From assembly GCA_963739175.1 (NCBI GenBank), contig CAVTZH010000001.1, forward strand, positions 1,054,001 to 1,118,000: a stretch of 64,000 nt of DNA, given 5' to 3'. Position numbers and translations under genes: made by a program. This DNA is from VAZQ01 sp963739175. GTDB lineage: Bacteria > Pseudomonadota > Alphaproteobacteria > Rhizobiales > Xanthobacteraceae. Below, in pieces: positions 17,522 to 26,348 of this stretch. Each line of letters opens with the position of its first letter. Within the stretch, counting starts at the first letter, position 1. The notes under the pieces were generated by a model. It was not told the origin of the DNA and made no database searches. It saw nothing but the letters and a program-made list of their open reading frames with translations.

Positions 17522-18133
17522 ATGTCCGTGCTCCCCCCTCACCCTCCCGGCATGAAGATCGGCCTGTTCGGCGGAACCTTCGATCCGCCGCACGACGCCC
17601 ACCGCGCCGCCTGCCTGATCGCCATGCGGCGGCTTGGCCTCGACCGGGTCTGGTGGCTGGTGACGCCCGGCAACCCGCTCAAGGACACACGCGGGCTGTC
17701 GCCGATCGCGGAGCGGATCGCGGCGGCGAAGGCGCTCGCCAATCATCCGCGCATCATCGTGACCGGTCTCGAGGCCGCGATCGCCACCCGCTACACCTTC
17801 GACACCATCGCTTACCTCAAGGCCCACTCCCCGGGGGTCGATTTCGTCTGGATCATGGGCGCCGACAATCTCCGCAGCTTCCATCGCTGGGAGAACTGGC
17901 GCGGGATCGCGTCCCTGGTGCCGTTCGCGGTGGTCGACCGGCTCGGCCCGAGCCTCTACGCCGCCGGCGGAACCGCGGCGCAGGCGCTGGCGCGCTACCG
18001 CATTCCCGAGCGGGCGGCACGGTCGCTGGCCGGCCGCAAGCCGCCGGCCTGGGTCTATCTGCACGGGCTGAAATCGCCGCTCTCATCGACGGCGCTGCGG
18101 GCGGCCCGGCGCCTGTCGCAAAACCGCCGTTGA
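17522..18133 (+). CDS. nadD: Nicotinate-nucleotide adenylyltransferase
   Basis: 203 residues from ATG 17522; ATG 17552 is the other possible start and gives a protein beginning at the first strand. It has the nucleotidyltransferase motif KIGLFGGTFDPPHDAH, the WWLVTPGNPLK block, FVWIMGADNLRSFHRW, and the second phosphate motif SPLSSTALR near the C-terminus. It makes nicotinic acid adenine dinucleotide for NAD synthesis. No strong ribosome binding site is visible for either start. It follows proA by 53 bases. Confidence 0.92.
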   Translation: MSVLPPHPPGMKIGLFGGTFDPPHDAHRAACLIAMRRLGLDRVWWLVTPGNPLKDTRGLSPIAERIAAAKALANHPRIIVTGLEAAIATRYTFDTIAYLKAHSPGVDFVWIMGADNLRSFHRWENWRGIASLVPFAVVDRLGPSLYAAGGTAAQALARYRIPERAARSLAGRKPPAWVYLHGLKSPLSSTALRAARRLSQNRR

Positions 18134-18235
18134 AAATGCGCAAAATACTGCCGCCTCGGAACGGCTAGGTGGTTGAAACCATTAACCGACCATGCCTATC
18201 TTTGAGGTGCGCCGGAATCGGCGCGGTGATGTGCA

Positions 18236-18670
18236 GTGAAGGAAGCGAAAGGAAAGCGATCCCTGTCCACACTTGCAGTCTCTCGGGCCGGCGCGCGACG
18301 CGCCCCCGAACGGGTTTCCAAGGTGCGTCCTGACGCCGAGGAGACCCTTCGCCTTGTCCTCGCCAGCATCGATGACATGAAGGCTGAGGACACTGTCACC
18401 ATCGATCTCGCCGGTAAATCTTCGATCGCCGACCACATGGTCGTCACCTCCGGACGTTCCAACCGGCAGGTGGGCGCGATCGCGGACCGCGTGATCCAAG
18501 ACTTGCACAAAGCTGGGCTGAAGAACGTGCGGGTCGAGGGCATGCCGCATTGCGACTGGGTGCTGATCGATGCCGGTGACGTGATCGTCCATGTCTTCCG
18601 GCCGGAAGTGCGCGACTTCTATCAGCTCGAAAAGATGTGGGCGCGCGGACCGAAGGCACGGGCGAGCTAA
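18236..18670 (+). CDS. rsfS: Ribosome silencing factor
   Basis: 144 residues with GTG start at 18236. The Iojap/RsfS domain occupies residues 30-135, with the core blocks DLAGKSSIADHMVVTSGRSNRQV and GMPHCDWVLIDAGDVIVHVF, then RDFYQLEKMW. RsfS binds protein L14 and keeps 50S subunits from joining 30S in slow growth. The N-terminal 28 residues are basic and not conserved. Position between nadD and rlmH is canonical. Confidence 0.92.
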   Translation: MKEAKGKRSLSTLAVSRAGARRAPERVSKVRPDAEETLRLVLASIDDMKAEDTVTIDLAGKSSIADHMVVTSGRSNRQVGAIADRVIQDLHKAGLKNVRVEGMPHCDWVLIDAGDVIVHVFRPEVRDFYQLEKMWARGPKARAS

Positions 18671-18713
18671 AGCACCCTCCTCTCCAGCGGGGGGCGGACG
18701 TAGACTGGCGGTC

Positions 18714-19196
18714 ATGCGAGTCGTGATCGCGGCGGTCGGACGTCTGAAGTCGGGTCCCGAGCGGGACCTCGCGGAGCGCTATCTCAAGCGCACGGCACAG
18801 GTCGGCCGCAGTCTCGGGCTCACCAGTTTCGACATCATCGAGATCCGCGAAAGCCGCGCCGACAACGCGGCGCGGCGCATGCTCGAAGAATCGATCGCCA
18901 TCGCCAATGTGATCCCGCCGCGCGCCGTCACCGTGCTGATGGACGAGCGCGGCGAGAGCCTGCCGAGCGCGGCCTTCGCCGGCCGCCTGCAGGCGTGGCG
19001 CACGGAGGACAAGCCCGCGGTGGTGTTCGTGATCGGCGGCGCCGACGGGCTCGCGCCGGCCTTGAAGGACAAATCAAACCTGAAGCTGGGCTTTGGCGCG
19101 GCGACCTGGCCGCATCAGCTCGTGCGGGTGATGCTCTTGGAGCAGCTCTACCGCGCCGTCACGATCCTGTCCGGACACCCGTATCACAGGGCGTGA
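18714..19196 (+). CDS. rlmH: 23S rRNA (pseudouridine-1915 N3)-methyltransferase
   Basis: 160 residues from ATG 18714, the standard length for this SPOUT methyltransferase. The SAM-binding knot is visible in VVFVIGGADGLAPALK and the C-terminal FGAATWPHQLVRVMLLEQLYRAVTILSGHPYHRA, the last part being almost invariant in the family. It methylates helix 69 of 23S rRNA in assembled ribosomes. The end converges with the sulfite-reduction cluster, with a palindromic repeat at the junction. Confidence 0.94.
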   Translation: MRVVIAAVGRLKSGPERDLAERYLKRTAQVGRSLGLTSFDIIEIRESRADNAARRMLEESIAIANVIPPRAVTVLMDERGESLPSAAFAGRLQAWRTEDKPAVVFVIGGADGLAPALKDKSNLKLGFGAATWPHQLVRVMLLEQLYRAVTILSGHPYHRA

Positions 19197-19207
19197 GGGC
19201 AAATTTC

Positions 19208-19777
19208 TTACGTCGACGCATGTCCTTTTCGGAAAACCGGTGTCCACTTTTCCGGGACATGCGCTGCCGCCGGCGGGCTCTGCAACGGCCGGCCGAGCCG
19301 CCGGCGGAGCGCCGTCGCGCGGCCGTCGCCGGTCGGCTGGTAGAACACGTCGAAGCGGCGGATGCTGTCCGCGAACGCCGTCGCATCGGCCTCCTTCGAC
19401 ACCTCGAAGGAATCGAAGCCGGCGCGCAGCAGGAACAGGAACTGGTCGCGCAGCACCTGGCCGGTGGCGCGCAATTCGCCGCCAAAACCATAACGCTCGC
19501 GCAGCATGCGCGCCTGGCTGTAGGCGCGCCCGTCGCGGAAGCCCGGGAATGCGAGCGCCACCAGCGCGACGCGCGAGAGATAGGGCGCCAGCTCGGAGAT
19601 CGGCCGGTTGTTCGGCCACAGCACGCCGACGGCCTCCACGCGCTGGGTGAGCGCTTCGGCGTCGGCGAGGAAGCGCGCGCCTGATACGATCACCGCGACG
19701 CCATCCGGGATCGGCGCGTCGTCGGCGATGCGCACATACTGGTCTTCGACAATCCGTCCTGACTTAACGAGCGGCAT
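19208..19777 (-). CDS. DUF934 protein of the sulfite-reduction cluster
   Basis: 189 residues from ATG 19777, preceded by AAGGAA. The DUF934 core is clear: GVLWPNNRPISELAPYLSRV, LVALAFPGFRDGRAYSQARM, LRERYGFGGELRATGQVLRDQ and FLLRAGFDSFEV. The family always travels with cysI and is thought to help assimilatory sulfite reduction, but its reaction is not known. It overlaps the end of cysI by 14 bases. The last 17 residues (HVPEKWTPVFRKGHAST) are encoded by the palindromic repeat at 19218-19263, so the C-terminus has been replaced or extended by the repeat. Confidence 0.87.
   Translation of the reverse strand: MPLVKSGRIVEDQYVRIADDAPIPDGVAVIVSGARFLADAEALTQRVEAVGVLWPNNRPISELAPYLSRVALVALAFPGFRDGRAYSQARMLRERYGFGGELRATGQVLRDQFLFLLRAGFDSFEVSKEADATAFADSIRRFDVFYQPTGDGRATALRRRLGRPLQSPPAAAHVPEKWTPVFRKGHAST
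19218..19263. repeat. Palindromic repeat GCATGTCC...GGACATGC inside the DUF934 gene
   Basis: A 46-base palindrome of the family GCATGATC-CGAAAA-CCGGTTTCCACTTTTCGG-GATCATGC that also occurs at 42025 and 47023. This copy is translated as the end of the DUF934 protein. Confidence 0.8.
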
Positions 19778-21422
19778 AGACACGTTCCTTGAATGGCTCG
19801 ACGCCGAGACGCTTCACGGTGTCGACGAACAGTTCCTCAGGCGCATTGCGCAGTTCCACATAGGCCGCGACCACGTCCTCGACGACGTCGGCGACTTCGC
19901 CGTAACGCACCGCCGGCCCGAGCAGCGTGCCGATCTTGGCGCCCTCGTCGGCGCGGCCGCCGAGCGTGATCTGGTAGAACTCCTCGCCGTTCTTCTCGAC
20001 GCCGAGGATGCCGATGTGGCCGACATGGTGGTGGCCGCAGGCATTGATGCAGCCGGAAATATTAATGTGCAGCCGCCCGATGGTGCGCGCCAGCACGTGA
20101 TCGCGGAAGCGTTGCGTCAGCTCCTGCGCGACCGGGATCGAGCGCGCATTGGCGAGGCTGCAATAGTCGAGGCCCGGGCAGGCGATGATGTCGGAGACAA
20201 GCCCGACATTCGGCGTCGCCAGTTCGTGCGCTTCGAGCTTCTGCCAGAGCGCGAGCAGGTCGCGCTGCGCAACATGCGGCAGCACCAGGTTCTGCTCATG
20301 GCCGACGCGGATCTCGCTGAAGCTGTAGCGGTCGGCGAGGTCGGCGATGGCGTCCATCTGATCGGCGGTGGCGTCGCCGGGCGGCGCGCCGGTCGGCTTC
20401 AGCGACAGCGTGACGATGGCGTAGCCCGGCTGCTTGTGGTTCGCGACGGAGTTGTCGAGCCACGCGGCGAAGGCGCGGTCTTCCTTGCGGGCGCGTGCCA
20501 GCGCCGGCGGATTGTCCTCCAGCCGCTCATAGTCCGGATAGGTGAAGCGCCCGGCGACGTCGGCGATCACGGCGGGATCGAGCGCCAGCGCGCCGTCTTT
20601 GATCGCATTCCACTCGGTCTCGACTTCGGCGGCGAATTTTTCCGCGCCGAGCTCGTGCACCAGGATCTTGATGCGCGCCTTGTAGATGTTGTCGCGCCGT
20701 CCGTACTGGTTGTAGACGCGCAGGATTGCCTCGATGTAGCTCAGGAAGTCGCGCTTGCGCAGGAACGGCTTGATCACCTTGCCGATGAACGGCGTGCGGC
20801 CGAGCCCGCCGCCGACCATCACTTCGAAACCGACCTCGCCCGCGGCGTTGCGGATCATGCGCAGGCCGATGTCATGGACCGCGATCGCGGCGCGATCATG
20901 CGAGGCGGCCGTGATCGCGATCTTGAACTTGCGCGGCAGGAACGTGAATTCCGGATGCATCGTCGAATGCTGACGCACGACTTCCGCCCAGATACGGGGA
21001 TCCTCGATCTCGTCGGCCGCCACGCCCGCCCACTGGTCGGTGGTGACGTTGCGCACGCAATTGCCCGAGGTCTGCATCGCATGCATTTTCACGCTGGCGA
21101 GATCGGCGAGCGTATCCGGCATCTCCTCGAGCTTGATCCAGTTGAACTGGATGTTCTGCCGGGTGGTGAAATGGCCGTAGCCACGATCGTAGCGGCGCGC
21201 CACATGCGCCAGCATGCGCATCTGCTCGGACGACAGCGTGCCGTAGGGGATCGCGATCCGCAGCATGTAGGCGTGCAGCTGCAGATAGACGCCGTTCATC
21301 AGGCGCAGGATCTTGAATTCGTCCTCGGTCAGCGCGCCGGAGAGCCGGCGGCCCACCTGGTCGCGGAATTCGGAGACGCGCTGGTTGACCAGCGCCTGGT
21401 CGAAATCGTCGTAGCGGTACAT
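19764..21422 (-). CDS. cysI: Sulfite reductase (ferredoxin/NADPH) hemoprotein
   Basis: 552 residues. Two ferredoxin-like half-domains each precede a nitrite/sulfite reductase catalytic domain: YGHFTTRQNIQFNWIKLEEM and KIAITAASHDRAAIAVHDIG in the first half. The siroheme/[4Fe-4S] ligands are in CPGLDYC (C-x5-C) and GCINACGHH (C-x3-C). It reduces sulfite to sulfide for cysteine synthesis in the cytoplasm. It sits in the order cysG, DUF2849, cysI, DUF934 on one strand with gaps of a few bases. No cysJ is present, so ferredoxin is the likely donor. Confidence 0.93.
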   Translation of the reverse strand: MYRYDDFDQALVNQRVSEFRDQVGRRLSGALTEDEFKILRLMNGVYLQLHAYMLRIAIPYGTLSSEQMRMLAHVARRYDRGYGHFTTRQNIQFNWIKLEEMPDTLADLASVKMHAMQTSGNCVRNVTTDQWAGVAADEIEDPRIWAEVVRQHSTMHPEFTFLPRKFKIAITAASHDRAAIAVHDIGLRMIRNAAGEVGFEVMVGGGLGRTPFIGKVIKPFLRKRDFLSYIEAILRVYNQYGRRDNIYKARIKILVHELGAEKFAAEVETEWNAIKDGALALDPAVIADVAGRFTYPDYERLEDNPPALARARKEDRAFAAWLDNSVANHKQPGYAIVTLSLKPTGAPPGDATADQMDAIADLADRYSFSEIRVGHEQNLVLPHVAQRDLLALWQKLEAHELATPNVGLVSDIIACPGLDYCSLANARSIPVAQELTQRFRDHVLARTIGRLHINISGCINACGHHHVGHIGILGVEKNGEEFYQITLGGRADEGAKIGTLLGPAVRYGEVADVVEDVVAAYVELRNAPEELFVDTVKRLGVEPFKERVYAAR

Positions 21423-21425
21423 TGC

Positions 21426-21806
21426 TTAGCGGTCTTCCTGCCGGTACACGACCGTTTCCGATAGCCGGCTCCCGCTTGTCGGGATCATGCGCGGCGCCGC
21501 GCCCGGCAGCGTGAAGGTCGGGCCGGCCAGCCGGATGCGCTCGCGCAGATTGCCCGGCAGCACGCGGTTGCCCGCCGCCAGCTCGACCGGCGCGATATAG
21601 GGGCCGACCGCACGCACGCCGTCGGCTTCCGCGCGTTGCAGCAGCACCGCCGCTGCCGGCGCCGCCACCACCGCGGCCGACGCGAGATCGGTCGTCCACT
21701 CGTCGTTGACGGTGCGATAGACCACCGCGCCGTCGCCGAGACGGTTGGCGGTGACGACCACGGAGCCGTTGACCTTGCGTTTCTTCTGTTCGTGCGGGGA
21801 GGTCAT
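21426..21806 (-). CDS. DUF2849 protein
   Basis: 126 residues, starting at the ATG at 21806 that overlaps the cysG stop in an ATGA. Recognised by KVNGSVVVTANRLGDGAVVYR and EWTTDLASAAVV. DUF2849 genes are found between cysG and cysI in alphaproteobacteria; the function is not known but the context ties it to sulfite reduction or siroheme use. No signal peptide or membrane segment is present. Confidence 0.85.
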   Translation of the reverse strand: MTSPHEQKKRKVNGSVVVTANRLGDGAVVYRTVNDEWTTDLASAAVVAAPAAAVLLQRAEADGVRAVGPYIAPVELAAGNRVLPGNLRERIRLAGPTFTLPGAAPRMIPTSGSRLSETVVYRQEDR

Positions 21807-23213
21807 GCGGCCACCTGTGCATTCAGGAATTCGAGGGCTTCGCGCCAGGGCTTGGAGTGCGCGACGACCTCGCCGATCACCAGCAGCGCCGGGCCTTCGC
21901 CGGCAGCGGCGGCGAGCTTGGGAAGATCGTCGAGCCGCCCGACCGCGGCGCGCGAGTTGGGGCGCGTGCCGCGCGCCAGCACCGCCGCCGGCGTCGCCGG
22001 ATCGCGCCCGGCCTTGGTGAGTCCGTCGCGGACGGCAGCCGCCGAGGCGAGGCCCATATAGACCACCACCGTCGTCTCCTTGCCGGCGAGACCGGACCAG
22101 TCGACCGCCGCGGCCTCGTCGGCGCGATGCGCGGTGACGAAGGAGAGCCGCGTCGCCTCGTTGCGGAAGGTGAGCGGCAATTCGACTTCCGCGGCGCAGC
22201 CGAGCGCCGCCGTGATCCCGGGAACGATGACGATCGGAATATTCTCTTCGCGCAGGCGCTCGATCTCTTCGCCGCCGCGTCCGAACACGAAGGCATCGCC
22301 GCCCTTCAAGCGAACCACCTTGCGGCCGGCTTTGGCGGCGTCGACCAGACGCTTGTTGATCTCGTCCTGTCCGATGCCGCCCTCGCCGCGGCGCTTGCCG
22401 ACGAACACGCGCTTGGCGTCGCGCCGCACGCGGTCGAGCACCGCGTCGGTGACGAGCTCGTCGTGGAACACGATGTCGGCGTCCTGCAACACCTGCAGGG
22501 CGCGCAGCGTCAGCAGATCGGGATCGCCCGGGCCGGCGCCGACCAGGAACACGGTGCCGGTCGCGCCTTGCGCGGTCGCGGCCGTCGCCATTGTCGATGC
22601 TGCGCACGAGGTCGGCCTCGGCGCGCACCAGGCGGCCGGCAAGCACCGCCGCGCCGATCGGGCCGTCGACGACCTTCTGCCAGAACTGCCGCGGCGATTG
22701 CACGGCCTCGGCCACACGGCGGCGATAGCGGCCCATCAGCGCGGCGAGGTCGCCGATGCGCGCGGGCACGATCGCCTCGATGCGCTCGCGCAGGCGCCGC
22801 GCCAGCACCGGCGCATGACCGCCGGTGCCGATCGCCACGACCACGTCGCCGCGATCGACGATCGCCGGGAACACGAAGCTGGAAAGGTCCGCACGGTCGA
22901 CCACGTTCACCGGAATGCCGGCCTCGCGGGCGCGGGCAGAAATCGTCTCGTCGCGCGCATCGCCGGTCGCGCTTACGACCGCAATGGCGCCGTCGAGATT
23001 GGCGGACAGGGGATCGTGAAAGTCGACCTCGAGATGCCCGGGCGAGGCCGCGGCCTGCACGATCTCGTCGGCGACGTCGGTGTGGCCGGGGAACCAGCGC
23101 ACGGTCGCATGGGCGGCCAGCAGGAGCCGCAGCTTGTTGACCGCGTGCTCGCCCGCGCCGACAAGCGCGACGGGACCGCTGGTGACATCCATGAAAACCG
23201 GCAGAAAGCGCAT
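21803..23213 (-). CDS. cysG: Siroheme synthase, fused, one frameshift
   Basis: Makes siroheme from uroporphyrinogen III for CysI. The N-terminal part (MRFLPVFMDVTSGPVALVGAGEHAVNKL, then VVSATGDARDE and VVVAIGTGGHAPVLARRLRE) is the precorrin-2 dehydrogenase/ferrochelatase. The C-terminal part (GTVFLVGAGPGDPDLLTLRA, VRLKGGDAFVFGRGGEE, VVPGITAALG) is the SUMT methyltransferase. The two halves are in different frames. One extra base near 22595 accounts for it, and the corrected length (469 residues) is normal for a fused CysG. ATG 23213 is preferred over TTG 23219. It heads the cys operon. Confidence 0.9.
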
Positions 23214-23522
23214 TGCCAAACGTCCTGAGAACCTATGTCTTTGGAATGAAAATCTATAGCAAGGTTCAAATTCCGCAATGAAAAGAATATGATACTATTG
23301 ATATGAGACAGACGAATGATTTCTTCTATTTTCGACCGCACCGGCAACGTGCCGCTTTTGCATTTTTGAGGCCGTCCCGGGCCGTCCAAACTCACCCCAC
23401 CGGGGGCGGTATCCCGCCCCGGCGTTGACCACGTTTCCGTCCGGCCCCGGCTTAGTCTTAATGCCGTACCAATCGTGACGATTGGTCTCCGGGGCGGTAT
23501 CGTTCTTGCTTAGACAGCCTTG
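23214..23522. promoter_or_regulatory. Divergent gap between cysG and the EnvC-like gene
   Basis: About 300 bases without a gene. The cysG-proximal 120 bases are AT-rich compared with the rest of the window (for example AATGAAAAGAATATGATACT), as expected of the cys promoter and any CysB-like or Rrf2-like site, but I cannot fix a -35/-10 pair. The part near 23400-23500 is GC-rich and featureless. Confidence 0.4.
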
Positions 23523-24959
23523 ATGATTCTCTTTCTGATGCAGCGGCGTGGCATCGCATCCGGCCCCTTGATTGCTGCAGCACTCGCAGTGCTGCCGCCA
23601 TGGATTCTCGCGACGTCAGCGCAGACGCCGCCGCGGCCGGGCCAGGTCCCCTTTATCAATCTTCCGAACAGCGCTCCCCCGACCGACTCGACGCCGCCGC
23701 AGCAAGCGCCAGCGCCGGCCGCACCCGCCGCCAAAGGCTCGCCCAAGCTCGACGCGCTGAATCAGCGCGAGAAGGAACTGCAGATCCTCCGCGGCGAGCA
23801 GAAGAAGGCGCGCGAAGCGGAATCCAATCTGCGCCGCCAGGTCGATCAGATCGGCGACGACCGCCGCAAGCTCAACCGCCAGCTCATCGACATTGCCGCG
23901 CGCGTGCGTGTCGTCGAGCACCAGATCGCGACCGGCGAGCAGCGGCTGCCGGCGCTCGACGAGAAGGAGCGGACCCTGCGTGCGTCGTTCGACGCGCGCC
24001 GCCACCTCATCGGCAATGTGCTGGCGGCGCTGCAGCGTATCGGCCGCAATCCGCCGCCGGCGATGCTGGTGACGCCGGAGGACGCGCTGCAATCGGTGCG
24101 CTCCGCGATCCTGTTCGGCGCGGTGCTCCCGGAGATGCGCAAGGACGTCGATGCGCTGGCCAATGACCTTTCGGGGCTGGCGTCGGTGCGCAAGGAGACC
24201 GCGGCCGAGCGCGCCAATCTCGAAAGGAGCCGCACCACGCTCGCCAACGACATCGCGCAGCTCACCGCGTTGACCGAGCAGCGCCAGAAGCAGCAGGCCG
24301 AAGTCGAGAAGGCCCTGACCGCGGAGCGCGAGCGGGCGGCGCAGCTCGGGCGGCGGTCGGAGGACCTGCAGGAACTGATCGCCAAACTCGAGCAGGACCT
24401 CGATCGCCCAACCCGCGCGGCGCGCCTGGCGGCCCGCAGCGGCGAGGAAAAAAAGTCCACCGATGCCCGCACCGGCCTGGCGGCGCTCAAGGACCCGGGC
24501 CGGCTTGCGCCCGCGATCGCCTTCGCCCGGGCCAAGGGAACTTTACCGCTGCCTGTGAATGGCGTGCGAATCAGGGAATATGGAACCGCCGACGGGGTCG
24601 GCGGGCTGGAAAAAGGCCTTTCCATCTCGGCCCGGCCGGGGGCCCAGATCACAGCTCCGTGTGATGGTTGGGTTGTTTATGCGGGACCCTTCCGCAATTA
24701 CGGCCAACTCTTGATCCTGAATGCGGGCGACGGGTATCATGTGTTGCTAGCGGGAATGGATCGGATTTCCGTTGATCTGGGGCAGTTTGTGGTGACGGGA
24801 GAGCCCGTCGCAGTGATGGGTGGGCGAATCGTAACGCCGGCCACCATTGCGACCGGTTCGGGGCAACCCATTTTGTATGTGGAGTTCCGGAAGGACGGAA
24901 CTCCTGTGGACTCGAGCCCGTGGTGGGCGGCAAGCGACAGCGAGAAGGTTCGCGGATAA
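23523..24959 (+). CDS. EnvC-like murein hydrolase activator (degenerate M23/LytM)
   Basis: 478 residues. A signal peptide ends near ATSAQ. A proline-rich linker is followed by a long coiled coil (about residues 65-290; many KE/RE heptads such as QREKELQILRGEQKKAREAE), and then a LytM domain from about 345. The zinc ligands of active M23 peptidases are missing: the HxxxD region reads GGLEKGLSISA and the HxH region reads ILYVEFRKDG. That pattern marks an EnvC/NlpD-type activator of amidases at the division septum, not a peptidase. Two in-frame starts are possible (23523 and 23538), neither with a clear ribosome binding site. It overlaps ctpA by a base. Confidence 0.85.
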   Translation: MILFLMQRRGIASGPLIAAALAVLPPWILATSAQTPPRPGQVPFINLPNSAPPTDSTPPQQAPAPAAPAAKGSPKLDALNQREKELQILRGEQKKAREAESNLRRQVDQIGDDRRKLNRQLIDIAARVRVVEHQIATGEQRLPALDEKERTLRASFDARRHLIGNVLAALQRIGRNPPPAMLVTPEDALQSVRSAILFGAVLPEMRKDVDALANDLSGLASVRKETAAERANLERSRTTLANDIAQLTALTEQRQKQQAEVEKALTAERERAAQLGRRSEDLQELIAKLEQDLDRPTRAARLAARSGEEKKSTDARTGLAALKDPGRLAPAIAFARAKGTLPLPVNGVRIREYGTADGVGGLEKGLSISARPGAQITAPCDGWVVYAGPFRNYGQLLILNAGDGYHVLLAGMDRISVDLGQFVVTGEPVAVMGGRIVTPATIATGSGQPILYVEFRKDGTPVDSSPWWAASDSEKVRG

Positions 24960-26284
24960 TGCGCAAGACTTCACTCATTCTCCTCGGTGCAGCAGCAGGC
25001 GTAGCCCTGACGCTCATTGGTACCCAACCACGCATCGTGTTCGACGGTTCGAGCGCGCGGGCGGCGGCCTCCGACACTTACCGGCAGCTCTCGCTGTTCG
25101 GCGACGTGTTCGAGCGGGTCCGCTCCGACTACGTGGAGAAGCCCGACGACGCCAAGCTGGTCGAATCGGCGATCAACGGCATGCTGGCGGGTCTCGATCC
25201 GCATTCGAGCTACATGGACGCCAAGAGCTTCCGCGACATGCAGGTGCAGACCCGCGGCGAGTTCGGCGGCCTCGGCATCGAGGTCACCATGGAAGACGGC
25301 CTGATCAAGGTGGTGGCGCCGATCGACGAGACGCCCGCGGCGAAGGCCGGCGTCATGGCCAACGACATCATCACCCATCTCGACGGCGAGCCGGTGCAGG
25401 GCCTCACGCTCAACCAGGCGGTCGAGAAGATGCGCGGCCCGGTCAACACCAAGATCCAGCTCCGCATCAGCCGCAAGGGCATCGAGAAGCCGGTCGAGGT
25501 ATCGATCACGCGCGACATCATCCGCGTGCGCTCGGTGCGTTCCAACATGGAGGGCGACGACGTCGCCTATATCCGCGTCAGCCAGTTCAACGAGCAGACC
25601 ACCGACGGCGTCCGGCGCGCGATCAACGACCTGGTGAATCAGTCGGGCGACAAGCTCAAGGGCATCGTGCTCGACCTGCGCAACAATCCGGGCGGCCTGC
25701 TCGATCAGGCGATCTCGGTGGCGGACGCGTTCCTGGAGAAGGGCGAGATCGTCTCCACCCGCGGCCGCAACAACGACGAGACCCAGCGCTTCAATGCCCG
25801 GGCGGGCGACCTCACCAAGAACAAGCCGATCATCATCCTGATCAACGGCGGCTCGGCTTCGGCGTCTGAGATCGTCGCGGGCGCGTTGCAGGATCACAAG
25901 CGCGCGACCATCATTGGCACCCGCTCGTTCGGCAAGGGATCGGTGCAGACCATCATCCCGCTCGGTCAGGGCAACGGCGCGCTGCGGCTCACCACCGCGC
26001 GCTACTTCACCCCGTCCGGCCGCTCGATCCAGGCGCGCGGCATCACGCCCGACATCGAGATCCTGCAGGACGTTCCGGAAGAGCTGAAGACGCGTGACAG
26101 TGCGCGGGGCGAATCCTCGCTGCGCGGCCACCTCAAGGCCGATGGCCAGGAGGAGACCGGCTCGCAGTCCTACGTCCCGCCGGATCCGAAGAACGACAAG
26201 GCGCGCCAGCTTGCGCTGGAACTGATCCGCGGCGTGCAGAAGAACTCGGCCTATCCGGCCAATCCGCGCTCGACGCCGAACTAA
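24959..26284 (+). CDS. ctpA: C-terminal processing peptidase, S41 family
   Basis: 441 residues. ATG 24959 overlaps the TAA of the EnvC-like gene (TAATG), so translation is probably coupled. A signal anchor is at residues 3-22. The PDZ domain is EFGGLGIEVTMEDGLIKVV to MRGPVNTKIQL. The catalytic Ser is in NGGSASASEIVAGAL and the Lys in GTRSFGKGSVQTI. It trims exported proteins from their C-termini in the periplasm. Pairing with an EnvC-type factor is typical of alphaproteobacteria and points to a joint role in cell-wall remodelling. A strong terminator follows. Confidence 0.94.
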   Translation: MRKTSLILLGAAAGVALTLIGTQPRIVFDGSSARAAASDTYRQLSLFGDVFERVRSDYVEKPDDAKLVESAINGMLAGLDPHSSYMDAKSFRDMQVQTRGEFGGLGIEVTMEDGLIKVVAPIDETPAAKAGVMANDIITHLDGEPVQGLTLNQAVEKMRGPVNTKIQLRISRKGIEKPVEVSITRDIIRVRSVRSNMEGDDVAYIRVSQFNEQTTDGVRRAINDLVNQSGDKLKGIVLDLRNNPGGLLDQAISVADAFLEKGEIVSTRGRNNDETQRFNARAGDLTKNKPIIILINGGSASASEIVAGALQDHKRATIIGTRSFGKGSVQTIIPLGQGNGALRLTTARYFTPSGRSIQARGITPDIEILQDVPEELKTRDSARGESSLRGHLKADGQEETGSQSYVPPDPKNDKARQLALELIRGVQKNSAYPANPRSTPN

Positions 26285-26307
26285 GCCGCTACTGCGGAGA
26301 CGCCATC

Positions 26308-26345
26308 AGACCCTGGTCCGAGCGATCGGATCAGGGTCTTTTTTT
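26308..26345 (+). terminator. Rho-independent terminator after ctpA
   Basis: The arms AGACCCTGGTCCGA and TCGGATCAGGGTCT pair almost perfectly around a GCGA loop and run straight into seven or more T. It closes the EnvC-ctpA transcript. The opposing gene ends at 26349 and has no T run of its own here. Confidence 0.92.
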
Positions 26346-26348
26346 GCG

